A stretch of 64,000 nucleotides of DNA from Novosphingobium sp. AP12 (GTDB lineage Bacteria > Pseudomonadota > Alphaproteobacteria > Sphingomonadales > Sphingomonadaceae), in assembly GCF_000281975.1 (NCBI RefSeq), contig NZ_AKKE01000009.1:242607-306606 (forward strand). Reading direction: 5' to 3'. Both the position numbers and the translations under genes were made by a program. Of this stretch, positions 27,881 through 36,166 are shown piece after piece (the stretch's first letter is position 1; every line of letters starts with the position of its first letter). The notes beneath the pieces were generated by a model. It searched no databases and was not told the DNA's origin. It worked only from the letters and a program-made list of their open reading frames with translations.

Positions 27881-29473
27881 ATGAGGACGTTCACCCGCGC
27901 CGTTCTGGCCGCCACCCTCGCCTCCACCGTGCTGTCCGCAGCCCCGGCCCGCGCCGAGGCCCCGCAGGCCCTCAAGGACGAGGTCGCGCTCGAGGTCGAG
28001 GCCCAGCGCAAGCAGATCCAGGTCATGGTCGACCAGATATTCAGCTACGCCGAGCCCGGCTTCCAGGAATTCAAGACCTCCGAGTACCTGACCGGCATCC
28101 TCGCCAAGAACGGCTTCACCGTGACCAAGGGCGTCGCCGGCATCCCCACCGCCTTCACCGCCACCTGGGGCAAGGGCGGACCCAAGATCGCGCTGGGCAG
28201 CGACATCGACGACGTCCTCGGCGTCTCTCAGATGCCCGGCGTGCCCTACCTCAAGCCGATGATCGAAGGCGCGCCGGGCCACGGCGAGGGCCATAACTCG
28301 GGCATGCCGCTCATGGTGGCCGCCGCCATCGCCACCAAGAAGGTCATGCAGAAGCACGGCCTTGAGGGACGGCTGATGCTGTGGCCGGGCGTCGCCGAGG
28401 AACTGCTGGCGACCAAGGCCTACTTCGTGCGGGCCGGGCTGTTCAAGGACGTCGACGCGTCTATCTTCACCCACGTCAGCTCCGACTTCTCGACCGGCTA
28501 CGGCGAGATGGGCAACAACGGCATGGTCTCGGTCGAATACTCGTTCAAGGGCAAGACCGCCCACTCGGCGGGCATGCCCTGGGAAGGCCGCAGCGCGCTC
28601 GACGCGGTGGAGATCATGGACGTCGCCTGGAACTTCCGGCGCGAGCACCTGCCGCTGACCCAGCGCTCGCACATGATCATCACCAACGGCGGCGGCCAGC
28701 CCAACGTGGTGCCCGACAAGGCGAGCATCTGGTACTTCTTCCGCGAGCGCACCTTCGCCGACATCCGCAAGCTCTACGAGACCGGCAACGACGTCGCCAA
28801 GGCCGCCGCGCTCGCCACGGGCACGACGATGACCCAGCAGACGCTGGGCTACGCCGCGCCCAACTTCGGCAACAAGCCGATGGCCGAGGCCGCCTACGCC
28901 AACATCAAGGCCGTCGGCATGCCCAAGTGGAGCGCGGACGACCAGGCCTTCGCCAAGGCCGTCCAGACCTACAACGAGCGCAAGATCGAGCCGCTCAAGG
29001 ACGAGGTCACCGAACTCTCCACGCCCGAGAACCGCAAGCCCTCGACGGGCGGCGGCTCGGACGACATCGGCGACATCATGTGGGCAGTCCCGACGATCAC
29101 CATCCGCTTCCCGTCCAACATCCCCAACATGATCGGCCACAACTCCACCGCAGCGATCGCGATGGCCACTCCGATCGCTCATAAGGGCGTGGAAGCGGGC
29201 GCCAAGGCCGTGGCGATGACGGTGCTCGACCTCGTCACCACTCCCAAGCTCATCGCCGACGCCAAGACCTACTTTACCGACGTTCAGCTGAAGACCGACA
29301 CTTACGCCCCGGTCCTGACCGATGCGGACGTACCCGCAATCTGGCTCAACGAGCGCAACATGGCGCTCTACCGCCCCCAGATGGAGAAGTACTACTACAA
29401 CCCGGCCAAGTACCCGACCTACCTCGACCAGCTCGGCATCAAGTACCCGATGCTCGAAGGCCCGGCGAAGTGA
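27881..29473 (+). CDS. Periplasmic M20 amidohydrolase, AbgB-like (copy 1)
   Basis: 530 residues with a signal peptide (LASTVLSAAPARAEA). Metallopeptidase family M20, closest in layout to p-aminobenzoyl-glutamate hydrolase subunit B. Likely zinc ligands are in GSDID, GHGEGHNSG, AEELLATK, FTHVSSDF and the late IGHNSTAA; the dimerisation lid contains KGKTAHSAGMPWEGRSALDA. It should split an amide bond between an acyl or aryl group and an amino acid in the periplasm. It is followed immediately by a close paralogue, with the TonB receptor gene upstream. Confidence 0.88.
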   Translation: MRTFTRAVLAATLASTVLSAAPARAEAPQALKDEVALEVEAQRKQIQVMVDQIFSYAEPGFQEFKTSEYLTGILAKNGFTVTKGVAGIPTAFTATWGKGGPKIALGSDIDDVLGVSQMPGVPYLKPMIEGAPGHGEGHNSGMPLMVAAAIATKKVMQKHGLEGRLMLWPGVAEELLATKAYFVRAGLFKDVDASIFTHVSSDFSTGYGEMGNNGMVSVEYSFKGKTAHSAGMPWEGRSALDAVEIMDVAWNFRREHLPLTQRSHMIITNGGGQPNVVPDKASIWYFFRERTFADIRKLYETGNDVAKAAALATGTTMTQQTLGYAAPNFGNKPMAEAAYANIKAVGMPKWSADDQAFAKAVQTYNERKIEPLKDEVTELSTPENRKPSTGGGSDDIGDIMWAVPTITIRFPSNIPNMIGHNSTAAIAMATPIAHKGVEAGAKAVAMTVLDLVTTPKLIADAKTYFTDVQLKTDTYAPVLTDADVPAIWLNERNMALYRPQMEKYYYNPAKYPTYLDQLGIKYPMLEGPAK

Positions 29474-29487
29474 AGGGAGCGAGCGGC

Positions 29488-31095
29488 ATGAAAAACAGGA
29501 AGCTCGCGGCGCTGCTGGCGCCGATGCTGGCGGGCGCGGCGCTGGCCCCCGTCCCTGCCCTCGCGGCGGCGGACCCGGCGCTCAAGCAGGAGGTGCTGGC
29601 CGGGGTGGAGGCCCAGCGCAAGCACATCCAGGTCATGGTCGACGAGATCTTCAGCTTCGGCGAGCCCGGCTTCCAGGAGACCCGGACCAGCGAATACCTC
29701 ATCTCCATCCTCGAGAAGAACGGCTTCAAGATCGAGCGCGGGATCGCCGGAGTGCCCACCGCCTTTACCGCCACATGGGGCAAGGGTGGACCTAAGATCG
29801 CGCTGGGTAGCGACATCGACGGGCTCGTCGGCGTCTCGCAGGTGCCGGGCATCGCAGAGGTCAAACCGCTGACCGAAGGCGGCTCGGGCCACGGCGAGGG
29901 CCATAATTCGGGCATGCCGCTGATGGTCGCTGCCGCCATCGCCGCCAAGGACGTGATGACGAAACACGGCATCCAGGGCCGGCTGATGCTCTGGCCCGGC
30001 GTGGCGGAGGAACTGCTGGCGACCAAGGCCTATTACGTGCGCGCGGGCGTGTTCAAGGACGTCGACGCCTCGATCTTCGCGCACGTCAACACCGGCTTCG
30101 GCACCGGCTGGGGCGACCTTGGCCTCACTGGCATGATCTCGGTCGAGTACGAGTTCAAGGGCAGGACCGCGCACTCCGCCGGGATGCCGTGGGAGGGGCG
30201 CAGCGCGCTCGACGGGGTCGAGCTGATGGATGTGATGTGGCAATTCCGGCGCGAGCACCTGCCGCTCGCCCAGCGTTCGCACAACGTCATCACCAATGGG
30301 GGCGGCCAGCCCAACGTCGTGCCCGACAAGGCGAGCAGCTGGTACTACTTCCGCCAGAAGGACTTCTCCTCGCTGCGGGATCTCTACAAGACCGGCAACG
30401 ACGTGGCCGACGCCGCAGCGCTCGCGTCCGGCACCTCCGTCAAGCGCAAGGTACTGGGCTTCGCTGCCCCCAACTACGGCAACAAGCCGCTCGCCGAGGC
30501 GCTCTATGCCAACATCGAGGCGGTGGGCGTGCCGCAGTGGACACCGGCCGACCAGGCCTTCGCCAAGGCCGTGCAGACGACAAATCACCTCAAGGTCGAA
30601 GCCCTGCCCGCCAAAGTCACCCCGCTCTCGACGCCCGAGACGCGCGGCGAGGCCAGCTTCGGCGGCTCGGACGACATAGGCGACGTCATGTGGACCGTTC
30701 CCACCGTCACCATCGGCTACCCGGCGAACATCCCGAACGTGATCTTCCACCACTCCACCGCCGCAATGGCGATGGCCACCCCGATCGCGCACAAGGGCAC
30801 GGTGGCGGGCGCCAAGGCCGTCGCCATGACCATCCTCGACATCGCCACCACCCCGCAGCTGGTGACCGACGCGAAGGCGTGGTTCCGCGACGTGCAGCTC
30901 AAGGAGCAGAAGTACGACCCGCTGATCGCCGCCACCGACATGCCCGCCATCGACCGCAACGCGCGCACCATGACGCAGATCCGCCCGGCGATGGAGCAGA
31001 AGTACTACCAGCCCGACAAATACGACACGTACCTGCAGCAGCTGGGCGTAGATTACGAGGCTTCGGGTCGCGAAACCTCGGGCGCAGGGGGCTAG
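29488..31095 (+). CDS. Periplasmic M20 amidohydrolase, AbgB-like (copy 2)
   Basis: Tandem paralogue of the preceding gene, 535 residues, with its own signal peptide (AGAALAPVPALAAADP). It shares nearly all motifs (GSDIDG, GHGEGHNSG, AEELLATK, HNVITNGGGQPNVVPDKAS) and long stretches of identical nucleotides, so it arose by duplication. ATG 29488 is preceded by GGGAG; a GTG at 29470 overlapping the previous stop is an alternative. Differences such as HVNTGFGTGW for HVSSDFSTGY lie near the active site and suggest split substrate ranges (inference). Confidence 0.88.
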   Translation: MKNRKLAALLAPMLAGAALAPVPALAAADPALKQEVLAGVEAQRKHIQVMVDEIFSFGEPGFQETRTSEYLISILEKNGFKIERGIAGVPTAFTATWGKGGPKIALGSDIDGLVGVSQVPGIAEVKPLTEGGSGHGEGHNSGMPLMVAAAIAAKDVMTKHGIQGRLMLWPGVAEELLATKAYYVRAGVFKDVDASIFAHVNTGFGTGWGDLGLTGMISVEYEFKGRTAHSAGMPWEGRSALDGVELMDVMWQFRREHLPLAQRSHNVITNGGGQPNVVPDKASSWYYFRQKDFSSLRDLYKTGNDVADAAALASGTSVKRKVLGFAAPNYGNKPLAEALYANIEAVGVPQWTPADQAFAKAVQTTNHLKVEALPAKVTPLSTPETRGEASFGGSDDIGDVMWTVPTVTIGYPANIPNVIFHHSTAAMAMATPIAHKGTVAGAKAVAMTILDIATTPQLVTDAKAWFRDVQLKEQKYDPLIAATDMPAIDRNARTMTQIRPAMEQKYYQPDKYDTYLQQLGVDYEASGRETSGAGG

Positions 31096-31109
31096 GCCCG
31101 CCGCGCCGA

Positions 31110-31147
31110 CCGGCCGGGGCCCTATCCAGGGAAACTGCCCCGGCCGG
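31110..31147 (+). terminator. Strong GC hairpin between M20 and dadA-like genes
   Basis: CCGGCCGGGGC (31110-31120) pairs perfectly with GCCCCGGCCGG (31137-31147) around a 16-base loop. No T-run follows. It may stop or pause transcription, or protect the 3' end of the receptor-M20 message and so lower expression of the downstream genes. Confidence 0.45.
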
Positions 31148-31184
31148 CCCCTCTCAGGCCCGACCACCAGACAGGAAACCCGCG

Positions 31185-32438
31185 ATGGCCCGGATCATCA
31201 TCATCGGCGCCGGTATCACCGGCGTCACCTCGGCCTATGCCCTGCTCGAGCGCGGGCACGAGGTGACGATCGTCGAACGCCTGCGCTACCCGGCGATGGA
31301 GACCTCGTTCGCCAATGGCGGCCAGCTTTCCGCCAGCAATGCCGAGGTCTGGAACTCGGTCGCGACGATCACCAAGGGCATGCGCTGGATCTTCCGGGCC
31401 GACGCGCCGCTGCTGTTCAACATGCGCCCCACGTATCACAAGTACACGTGGCTGGCCGAATTCACCGCCGCCATCGGCAAGCACCGCGCCAACACGGTGG
31501 AGACCACCCGCCTCGCCATCGCCGCGCGCCGCCACCTGTTCCAGATCGCCGAGCGCGAGGGGATCGACTTCGACCTCGCCCGCTGCGGCATCCTCCACTT
31601 CTACCGCGATCCGGCGACCTTCGCGCAGGCACGCAAGGGCAATGCACTGCTTCGCGAGGGCGGGCTGGAGCGCGAGGAAGTGTCTCCGGCTGAGATTGCC
31701 GGGATCGAACCGAGCCTCCACGGCGACTTCTGCGGCGGCTTCTTCACGCCCTCGGACTCCACCGGCGACATCCACAAGTTCACCAGCGGCCTCGCGGCGG
31801 CCTGCGAGCGGCGCGGCGCGCGCTTCGTGTTCGGCAGCGAAGTCGCCGGGTTCGACCTTCGCCCCGACGGTGTGTCGGTGCGACTGCAGGCGGTGGGCGG
31901 CCTTGGGGAAGGACAGGCCCACCGTCCGCAGGACGCCATCGCAGGCGACGCCGTGATGGTCTGCGCCGGGATCGCCAGCCGCGGCCTCGCGGCCATGCTG
32001 GGCGACCGGGCCAACATCTACCCGGTCAAGGGCTACTCGATCACCGTCCAGCTTGGCGACGAGCCCAGCCGCTCTGCCGCGCCGCGCGTCAGTCTGCTCG
32101 ACGAGGACGCCAAGATCGTCACCAGTCGCCTCGGAGACGACCGCTTCCGCGTGGCGGGGACCGCCGAGTTCAACGGCATCAACCGCGACATCCGCGCCGA
32201 CCGCATCAAGCCGCTCATTGCATGGAGCGAGCGCCACTTTCCCGGCATGTCGACCCGGCAGGTCATCCCCTGGGCGGGTCTGCGCCCGATGACCCCGACG
32301 ATGATGCCGATCGTCGGGCGCGGCCGCCACCCCCGCGTGTTCTACAACACCGGCCACGGACACCTGGGCTGGACCCTTTCCGCCATCACCGCCGAGCTGG
32401 CGGCCGAGCATCTGGACAATCTGCCGGCGGCGGCATGA
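31185..32438 (+). CDS. dadA: D-amino-acid dehydrogenase (DadA-like flavoprotein)
   Basis: 417-residue FAD oxidoreductase of the DAO family. N-terminal dinucleotide fold IIIIGAGITGVTSAYALLE, middle substrate domain, and the family's C-terminal flavin motif NTGHGHLGWTLS. Such enzymes oxidise D-amino acids to 2-oxo acids and pass electrons to the respiratory chain. ATG 31185 follows an AGGAAAC site. Placement behind two amidohydrolases suggests that the amino acid set free is a D-isomer (inference). Other DAO-family amine oxidations remain possible. Confidence 0.85.
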   Translation: MARIIIIGAGITGVTSAYALLERGHEVTIVERLRYPAMETSFANGGQLSASNAEVWNSVATITKGMRWIFRADAPLLFNMRPTYHKYTWLAEFTAAIGKHRANTVETTRLAIAARRHLFQIAEREGIDFDLARCGILHFYRDPATFAQARKGNALLREGGLEREEVSPAEIAGIEPSLHGDFCGGFFTPSDSTGDIHKFTSGLAAACERRGARFVFGSEVAGFDLRPDGVSVRLQAVGGLGEGQAHRPQDAIAGDAVMVCAGIASRGLAAMLGDRANIYPVKGYSITVQLGDEPSRSAAPRVSLLDEDAKIVTSRLGDDRFRVAGTAEFNGINRDIRADRIKPLIAWSERHFPGMSTRQVIPWAGLRPMTPTMMPIVGRGRHPRVFYNTGHGHLGWTLSAITAELAAEHLDNLPAAA

Positions 32439-32479
32439 GCGGCCCTTGCACCGCCGCGCTGCCAAGGTATCGTCCGTGC

Positions 32480-33781
32480 ATGATCCGAGCCCTGCTTCCC
32501 CTGCCGCTGCTGCTGGCCGCCGCCCCTGCCCTCGCCGAAGTGTCCGCACCCGAACGCAGGATCGTCGCTTCAGCCGATGCCGGGGCGGACCAAGACCTCG
32601 CGCTGCTGGAGAAGCTGGTTGCGCAGAACAGCGGCACCCGTAACGTCGAGGGCGTGAAAAAGGTGCGCGACATGGTCGTGCCTGAACTGACCGCGCTCGG
32701 CTTCACCACCAAGTGGGTGCCGATGGACGCGGTGAACCGCGCCGGGCACCTGATCGCGGCGCACAAGGGCAAGGCGGGCACTACGCGGATGCTGCTAATC
32801 GGCCACCTCGACACGGTGTTCGAACCGAGTTCGCCGTTCCAGACTGCCAAGCGCGAGGGCGACCAGCTTCACGGCCCCGGAGCAGGCGACGACAAGGGCG
32901 GCATCGTCGTCATGCTCGCGGCGCTGCGGGCGATGAAGGCGGCGGGCACGCTGGCGGGCGCAAATGTCGAGGTCGTGCTGACCGGCGACGAGGAAGCCTC
33001 CGGCACGCCCATCAGCACCTCCCGGGCGGACCTGATCGCCGCAGGCAAGCGGGCCGACGTGGCGCTCGACTTCGAAGGGCTCGTGATCATCGACGGGCAG
33101 GACTACGGCTCGGTCGCCCGGCGATCGGCGCGCGATTATACGATCACCGCAACCGGCGTGACGGCGCATTCGAGCGGCATCTTCTCCCCCGGTGTCGGCG
33201 ACGGCGCGGTGTTCGAACTGGCGCGGATCATCACCGCTTTCCGTCAGGAACTGCCCGAGCCCAACCTCACCTTCAACATCGGCCTCGTCGCCGGCGGCGC
33301 CACCGCGAACCTCAGCCCGGACGAGGCGATGATCGAGGCGACCGGCAAGACCAACATCATTCCGCCCGTCGCCATCGCCAAGGGCGACTTCCGCGCACTC
33401 ACGCCTGAGCAGGTCGAACGGGTCAAAGCGAAGATGCAGGCAATCGTCGCGAAGCACCTGCCGCAGACGGGCGCCACCATCACGTTCAAGGAAGGCTATC
33501 CGCCCATGGCTCCGACGCCGGGCAACCAGGCGCTGCTGGACCGGCTCAACGCGATCAACGCCGACCTCGGCCTGACCGCGATGCCCGCCCTCGATCCCCT
33601 GAAACGCGGTGCGGGGGATATCAGCTTCGTCGCGCAGGACGTGGACGGCCTCGCCGGCCTCGGCCCCAGCAGCAGCGGCGACCACACGCCCGAGGAGCGC
33701 GTGGATCTCGCCAGCTTCCCCCGCCAGATCAAGCGCGCAGCGCTGCTCATGACACGCCTCAGCCGGGAAAAGGTGCGGTAA
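32480..33781 (+). CDS. Periplasmic M20 metallopeptidase, carboxypeptidase G2-like
   Basis: 433 residues with a signal peptide (LLPLPLLLAAAPALAEV). M20 di-zinc site: IGHLDTVF, GPGAGDDKGG, GDEEASG, a DFEG segment, and the final His in SSSGDHTPEE. It fits the glutamate carboxypeptidase (CPG2) branch rather than the AbgB branch of the two upstream copies. An ATG at 32435 that overlaps the dadA stop would add 15 residues; ATG 32480 puts the signal peptide at the N-terminus and is preferred. The end overlaps the convergent methyltransferase gene by 23 bases. Confidence 0.88.
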   Translation: MIRALLPLPLLLAAAPALAEVSAPERRIVASADAGADQDLALLEKLVAQNSGTRNVEGVKKVRDMVVPELTALGFTTKWVPMDAVNRAGHLIAAHKGKAGTTRMLLIGHLDTVFEPSSPFQTAKREGDQLHGPGAGDDKGGIVVMLAALRAMKAAGTLAGANVEVVLTGDEEASGTPISTSRADLIAAGKRADVALDFEGLVIIDGQDYGSVARRSARDYTITATGVTAHSSGIFSPGVGDGAVFELARIITAFRQELPEPNLTFNIGLVAGGATANLSPDEAMIEATGKTNIIPPVAIAKGDFRALTPEQVERVKAKMQAIVAKHLPQTGATITFKEGYPPMAPTPGNQALLDRLNAINADLGLTAMPALDPLKRGAGDISFVAQDVDGLAGLGPSSSGDHTPEERVDLASFPRQIKRAALLMTRLSREKVR

Positions 33782-34472
33782 ACCGGCGCTCCACAGCGAT
33801 CCTGAAAGGAAAACGCCTTTCGACCCGGATCGTGTCGGGATCGAGACCGGCCCGCGCCAGCACCGCCGGCCATTCCTGCGGCCGGAAGGACCGGGCGATC
33901 GACAGCTGCCCGTCCTCCCGCACGATACGGTGAACGCCCATGAGCCGCGCCAGGAGCGGGTAGCCGTGATAAGCGAAGGCATGGCGGTTGAGGTCGCAGA
34001 CCAGCCAGCCGCGCCGGGCCGCGTATTCCATATGGTGCAGGAAGCGGTCGAGCTGTTCGTCGCTCATGTGGTGGGCGACCTGGCTGCTGACGATGAAGTC
34101 GAACTCTTCAGGTTGGTCGATATAGTCCCCGGTACGGTAGTCGATGGCGAGGCCGACGGGTGTCGTCGCCCGAGCCAGACCCTCGCTCGCCGGGTTGAGG
34201 TCGACGCCGACCAGCCGCGCCTCGATCCCTCGACGCTCCGCCCAGCGCGCCACCTTGCGCAGCAGGTCGCCGTACCCGAAGCCGACGTCGAGCAGGCTGA
34301 AGCTGCGCGCTTCCCCTATCGCATGGGACAGGAAGGCCAGTGTCGGATGTGCCGTGAGCGTCCACCGGTTGACCTTGGCGAGATCGCGCAGGACGGCGGT
34401 GTACGTCGCGCCGTCGAGGTCGGCGGCGTCCATCTGCTCTTCCTGGCGGGAACGGGTCGAGAGAACGCTCAT
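33759..34472 (-). CDS. SAM-dependent methyltransferase of the type III PKS locus
   Basis: 237-residue class I methyltransferase: SAM motif LLDVGFGYGDLLRKV, acidic loop LVGVDLNP, motif II FDFIVSSQVAHHM. Divergent to an operon with type III polyketide synthase and flavoprotein genes, matching the synthase-methyltransferase-flavoprotein trio of alkylresorcinol/alkylquinone pathways (SrsA-B-C in Streptomyces). It likely O- or C-methylates the aromatic product (inference). ATG 34472 has GGAG about 6 bases upstream and keeps the STRSRQEEQMD stretch; ATG 34433 is an alternative with AGGAAG. Confidence 0.82.
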   Translation of the reverse strand: MSVLSTRSRQEEQMDAADLDGATYTAVLRDLAKVNRWTLTAHPTLAFLSHAIGEARSFSLLDVGFGYGDLLRKVARWAERRGIEARLVGVDLNPASEGLARATTPVGLAIDYRTGDYIDQPEEFDFIVSSQVAHHMSDEQLDRFLHHMEYAARRGWLVCDLNRHAFAYHGYPLLARLMGVHRIVREDGQLSIARSFRPQEWPAVLARAGLDPDTIRVERRFPFRIAVERRFTAPFPG

Positions 34473-34709
34473 GTCCGGCTCCGGCGTCCGGCGCGCAGGG
34501 AAGCGACTCCGGGATTTCTGCGTTGCATCGTTAACACATCCATCGTGCTTGCGGGGGCTTTCGAAAGGGCGCAGTCTCCGTTCGGGAGAGCAGCCGGGAT
34601 GCCACGATGAAACGCAAGTCACCGGTAGCGCCGAACCCCACGTGACGGGCCGCTGTTCACTCATTCACCCCCAGTAACACTGCAGCTGCGTCGCCACGGA
34701 GAAGAGCCG
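34473..34709. promoter_or_regulatory. Divergent promoter region of the type III PKS locus
   Basis: 237 bases between the methyltransferase and ACP genes. A 10-base perfect palindrome CTTTCGAAAG lies at 34558-34567, midway, and could serve both directions. GGAG 8 bases before 34710 is the ACP ribosome site. No clear sigma-70 boxes. Confidence 0.4.
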
Positions 34710-34940
34710 ATGACCTATGACGACATCATAGCCCTGATAGCCAAGGAAACCGGCCTGCCCGCCGAGCGGCTGGTTCCCGACGCGACGCTGGCCACGCTGG
34801 ACATCGCCTCGCTCGATCTCGTCAGCCTGCTGTTCGAACTGGAGGACAGGTATGGCGTCGAGATACAGCCCGAGGAACTCTCACGCGAGACGACGCTGCG
34901 CCAGTTGCTCGAACGCATCGGGGTGACGGCGCCGCAATGA
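34710..34940 (+). CDS. Acyl carrier protein of the type III PKS locus
   Basis: 76-residue carrier protein. The phosphopantetheine Ser is S34 in DIASLDLVSLLFELED; the residue before it is Ala rather than the usual Asp. The GGAGAAGAG ribosome site is well placed. Its stop overlaps the ketosynthase start (ATGA). Type III synthases normally use CoA substrates, so a dedicated ACP implies carrier-bound starter or extender supply (inference). Confidence 0.88.
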   Translation: MTYDDIIALIAKETGLPAERLVPDATLATLDIASLDLVSLLFELEDRYGVEIQPEELSRETTLRQLLERIGVTAPQ

Positions 34941-36166
34941 CGGACAGGCAGAACCGCCGCGTGCTCGTGACCGGAATGGGTTGCGTGAGCGGGCTCGGGC
35001 GCGGAGTGGCAGCGAACTGGCAGCGCCTCCGGGATGGCGACGGCGCGATACGCCCACTCGTTCCGCCAGCGCCCTCGGGTATTGCCGCATGGATCGAGGG
35101 AGGACCAGGCGACAGCGCTCGTTTTGCGGGGATCGACGCCCAGCGCCTGCGGCGCCTGGGCCGTCTCGATCCGATCTCGGCCTTCGCGATCGAAGCAGCG
35201 CTGGAAGCCGTGGCCGACGCGGGGCTGCCGGAGCACCCTTCGCTCGCCCACCTCACCGCGATCCTGCTGGGCTGCGGCAGCGGCGGCAACGCGACGATCG
35301 ACGCCGGCTACGAACGCCTTTTCGGCAGGGATGAAGCCCGGGTCCACCCCCAGAGCATACCAAGCTCGATGATAACCGCACCTGCAGCGCACATAGCCAT
35401 CCTGCTGGGCGTACATGGGCCTGTCTTCACGCTGTCGAGCGCCTGCGCGTCCTCCGCGCATGCCCTGGGCGAGGCGATGCACATGATCCGCAGCGGTCGC
35501 GTGGATGTCGTCATCGCCGGCGGCGCCGAGGCGTGCCTGACGCGCGGATCGATGGCGGGCTGGCAATCGCTGGGCGTCCTCGCACCCGACACCTGCCGCC
35601 CGTTCTCGCGCGATCGCGGCGGCATGGTGCTGGGCGAAGGCGCGGCCGTGCTGGTGCTCGAGAGCGAACGTCACGCCCTTGCCCGAGGCGCGCATGTCTA
35701 CGGCGAACTCGCCGGGTACGGCGCGACCAGCGACGCCAGCCACATCACCGCGCCCAACACCGCCGGCATCGCCGCAGCCCTTCGCACTGCGCATGAGGAT
35801 GCGGGCACGGCGTTCGACGTTCCCGCGCTAATCTCTGCGCATGGCACCGGCACCGCGCTCAACGACGTGGCGGAAACCACCGCTTTGCACGAGGTCTATG
35901 CCGCCGACCTTCCCCGGCACCGCGTGATCGCCACCAAGTCGGCGCATGGCCACATGATCGGCGCGACCGGCGCGATGGAGTTCCTGCTCGGCATGGTCGC
36001 CCTGAACGAAGGCGTGGCTCCGCCGATCCTGAACTATCTTGGCGCTGACCCGGACTGCGAACTGCCGCTGGTGCTCGAACGGGAGAACATCTCGCCGGAC
36101 GTGCTGATATCGAGCAGTTTCGCGTTCGGCGGCCTCAACGCCGTGCTGGTGGGGAAGCGGGCATGA
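34937..36166 (+). CDS. Beta-ketoacyl-ACP synthase, FabF-like
   Basis: 409-residue condensing enzyme with the full triad C170 (SSACASSAH), H302 (SAHGTGTALND) and H337 (KSAHGHMIGATG), so it should be active, not a chain-length factor. The flanking LSSACASS and FAFGGLNAVL motifs are typical. With the ACP it could build or prime an acyl chain for the type III synthase whose ATG overlaps its stop. No ketoreductase or dehydratase is encoded nearby, so reduction would rely on primary fatty acid enzymes (inference). Confidence 0.88.
   Translation: MTDRQNRRVLVTGMGCVSGLGRGVAANWQRLRDGDGAIRPLVPPAPSGIAAWIEGGPGDSARFAGIDAQRLRRLGRLDPISAFAIEAALEAVADAGLPEHPSLAHLTAILLGCGSGGNATIDAGYERLFGRDEARVHPQSIPSSMITAPAAHIAILLGVHGPVFTLSSACASSAHALGEAMHMIRSGRVDVVIAGGAEACLTRGSMAGWQSLGVLAPDTCRPFSRDRGGMVLGEGAAVLVLESERHALARGAHVYGELAGYGATSDASHITAPNTAGIAAALRTAHEDAGTAFDVPALISAHGTGTALNDVAETTALHEVYAADLPRHRVIATKSAHGHMIGATGAMEFLLGMVALNEGVAPPILNYLGADPDCELPLVLERENISPDVLISSSFAFGGLNAVLVGKRA

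Noticed and set aside
24661..28026. Open frame of over 1100 codons on the minus strand
   Set aside because: It lies antisense to the TonB receptor and intergenic region, is rich in Val/Asp/Arg/Gly repeats typical of the complement of GC-rich codons, and has no domain-like sequence.
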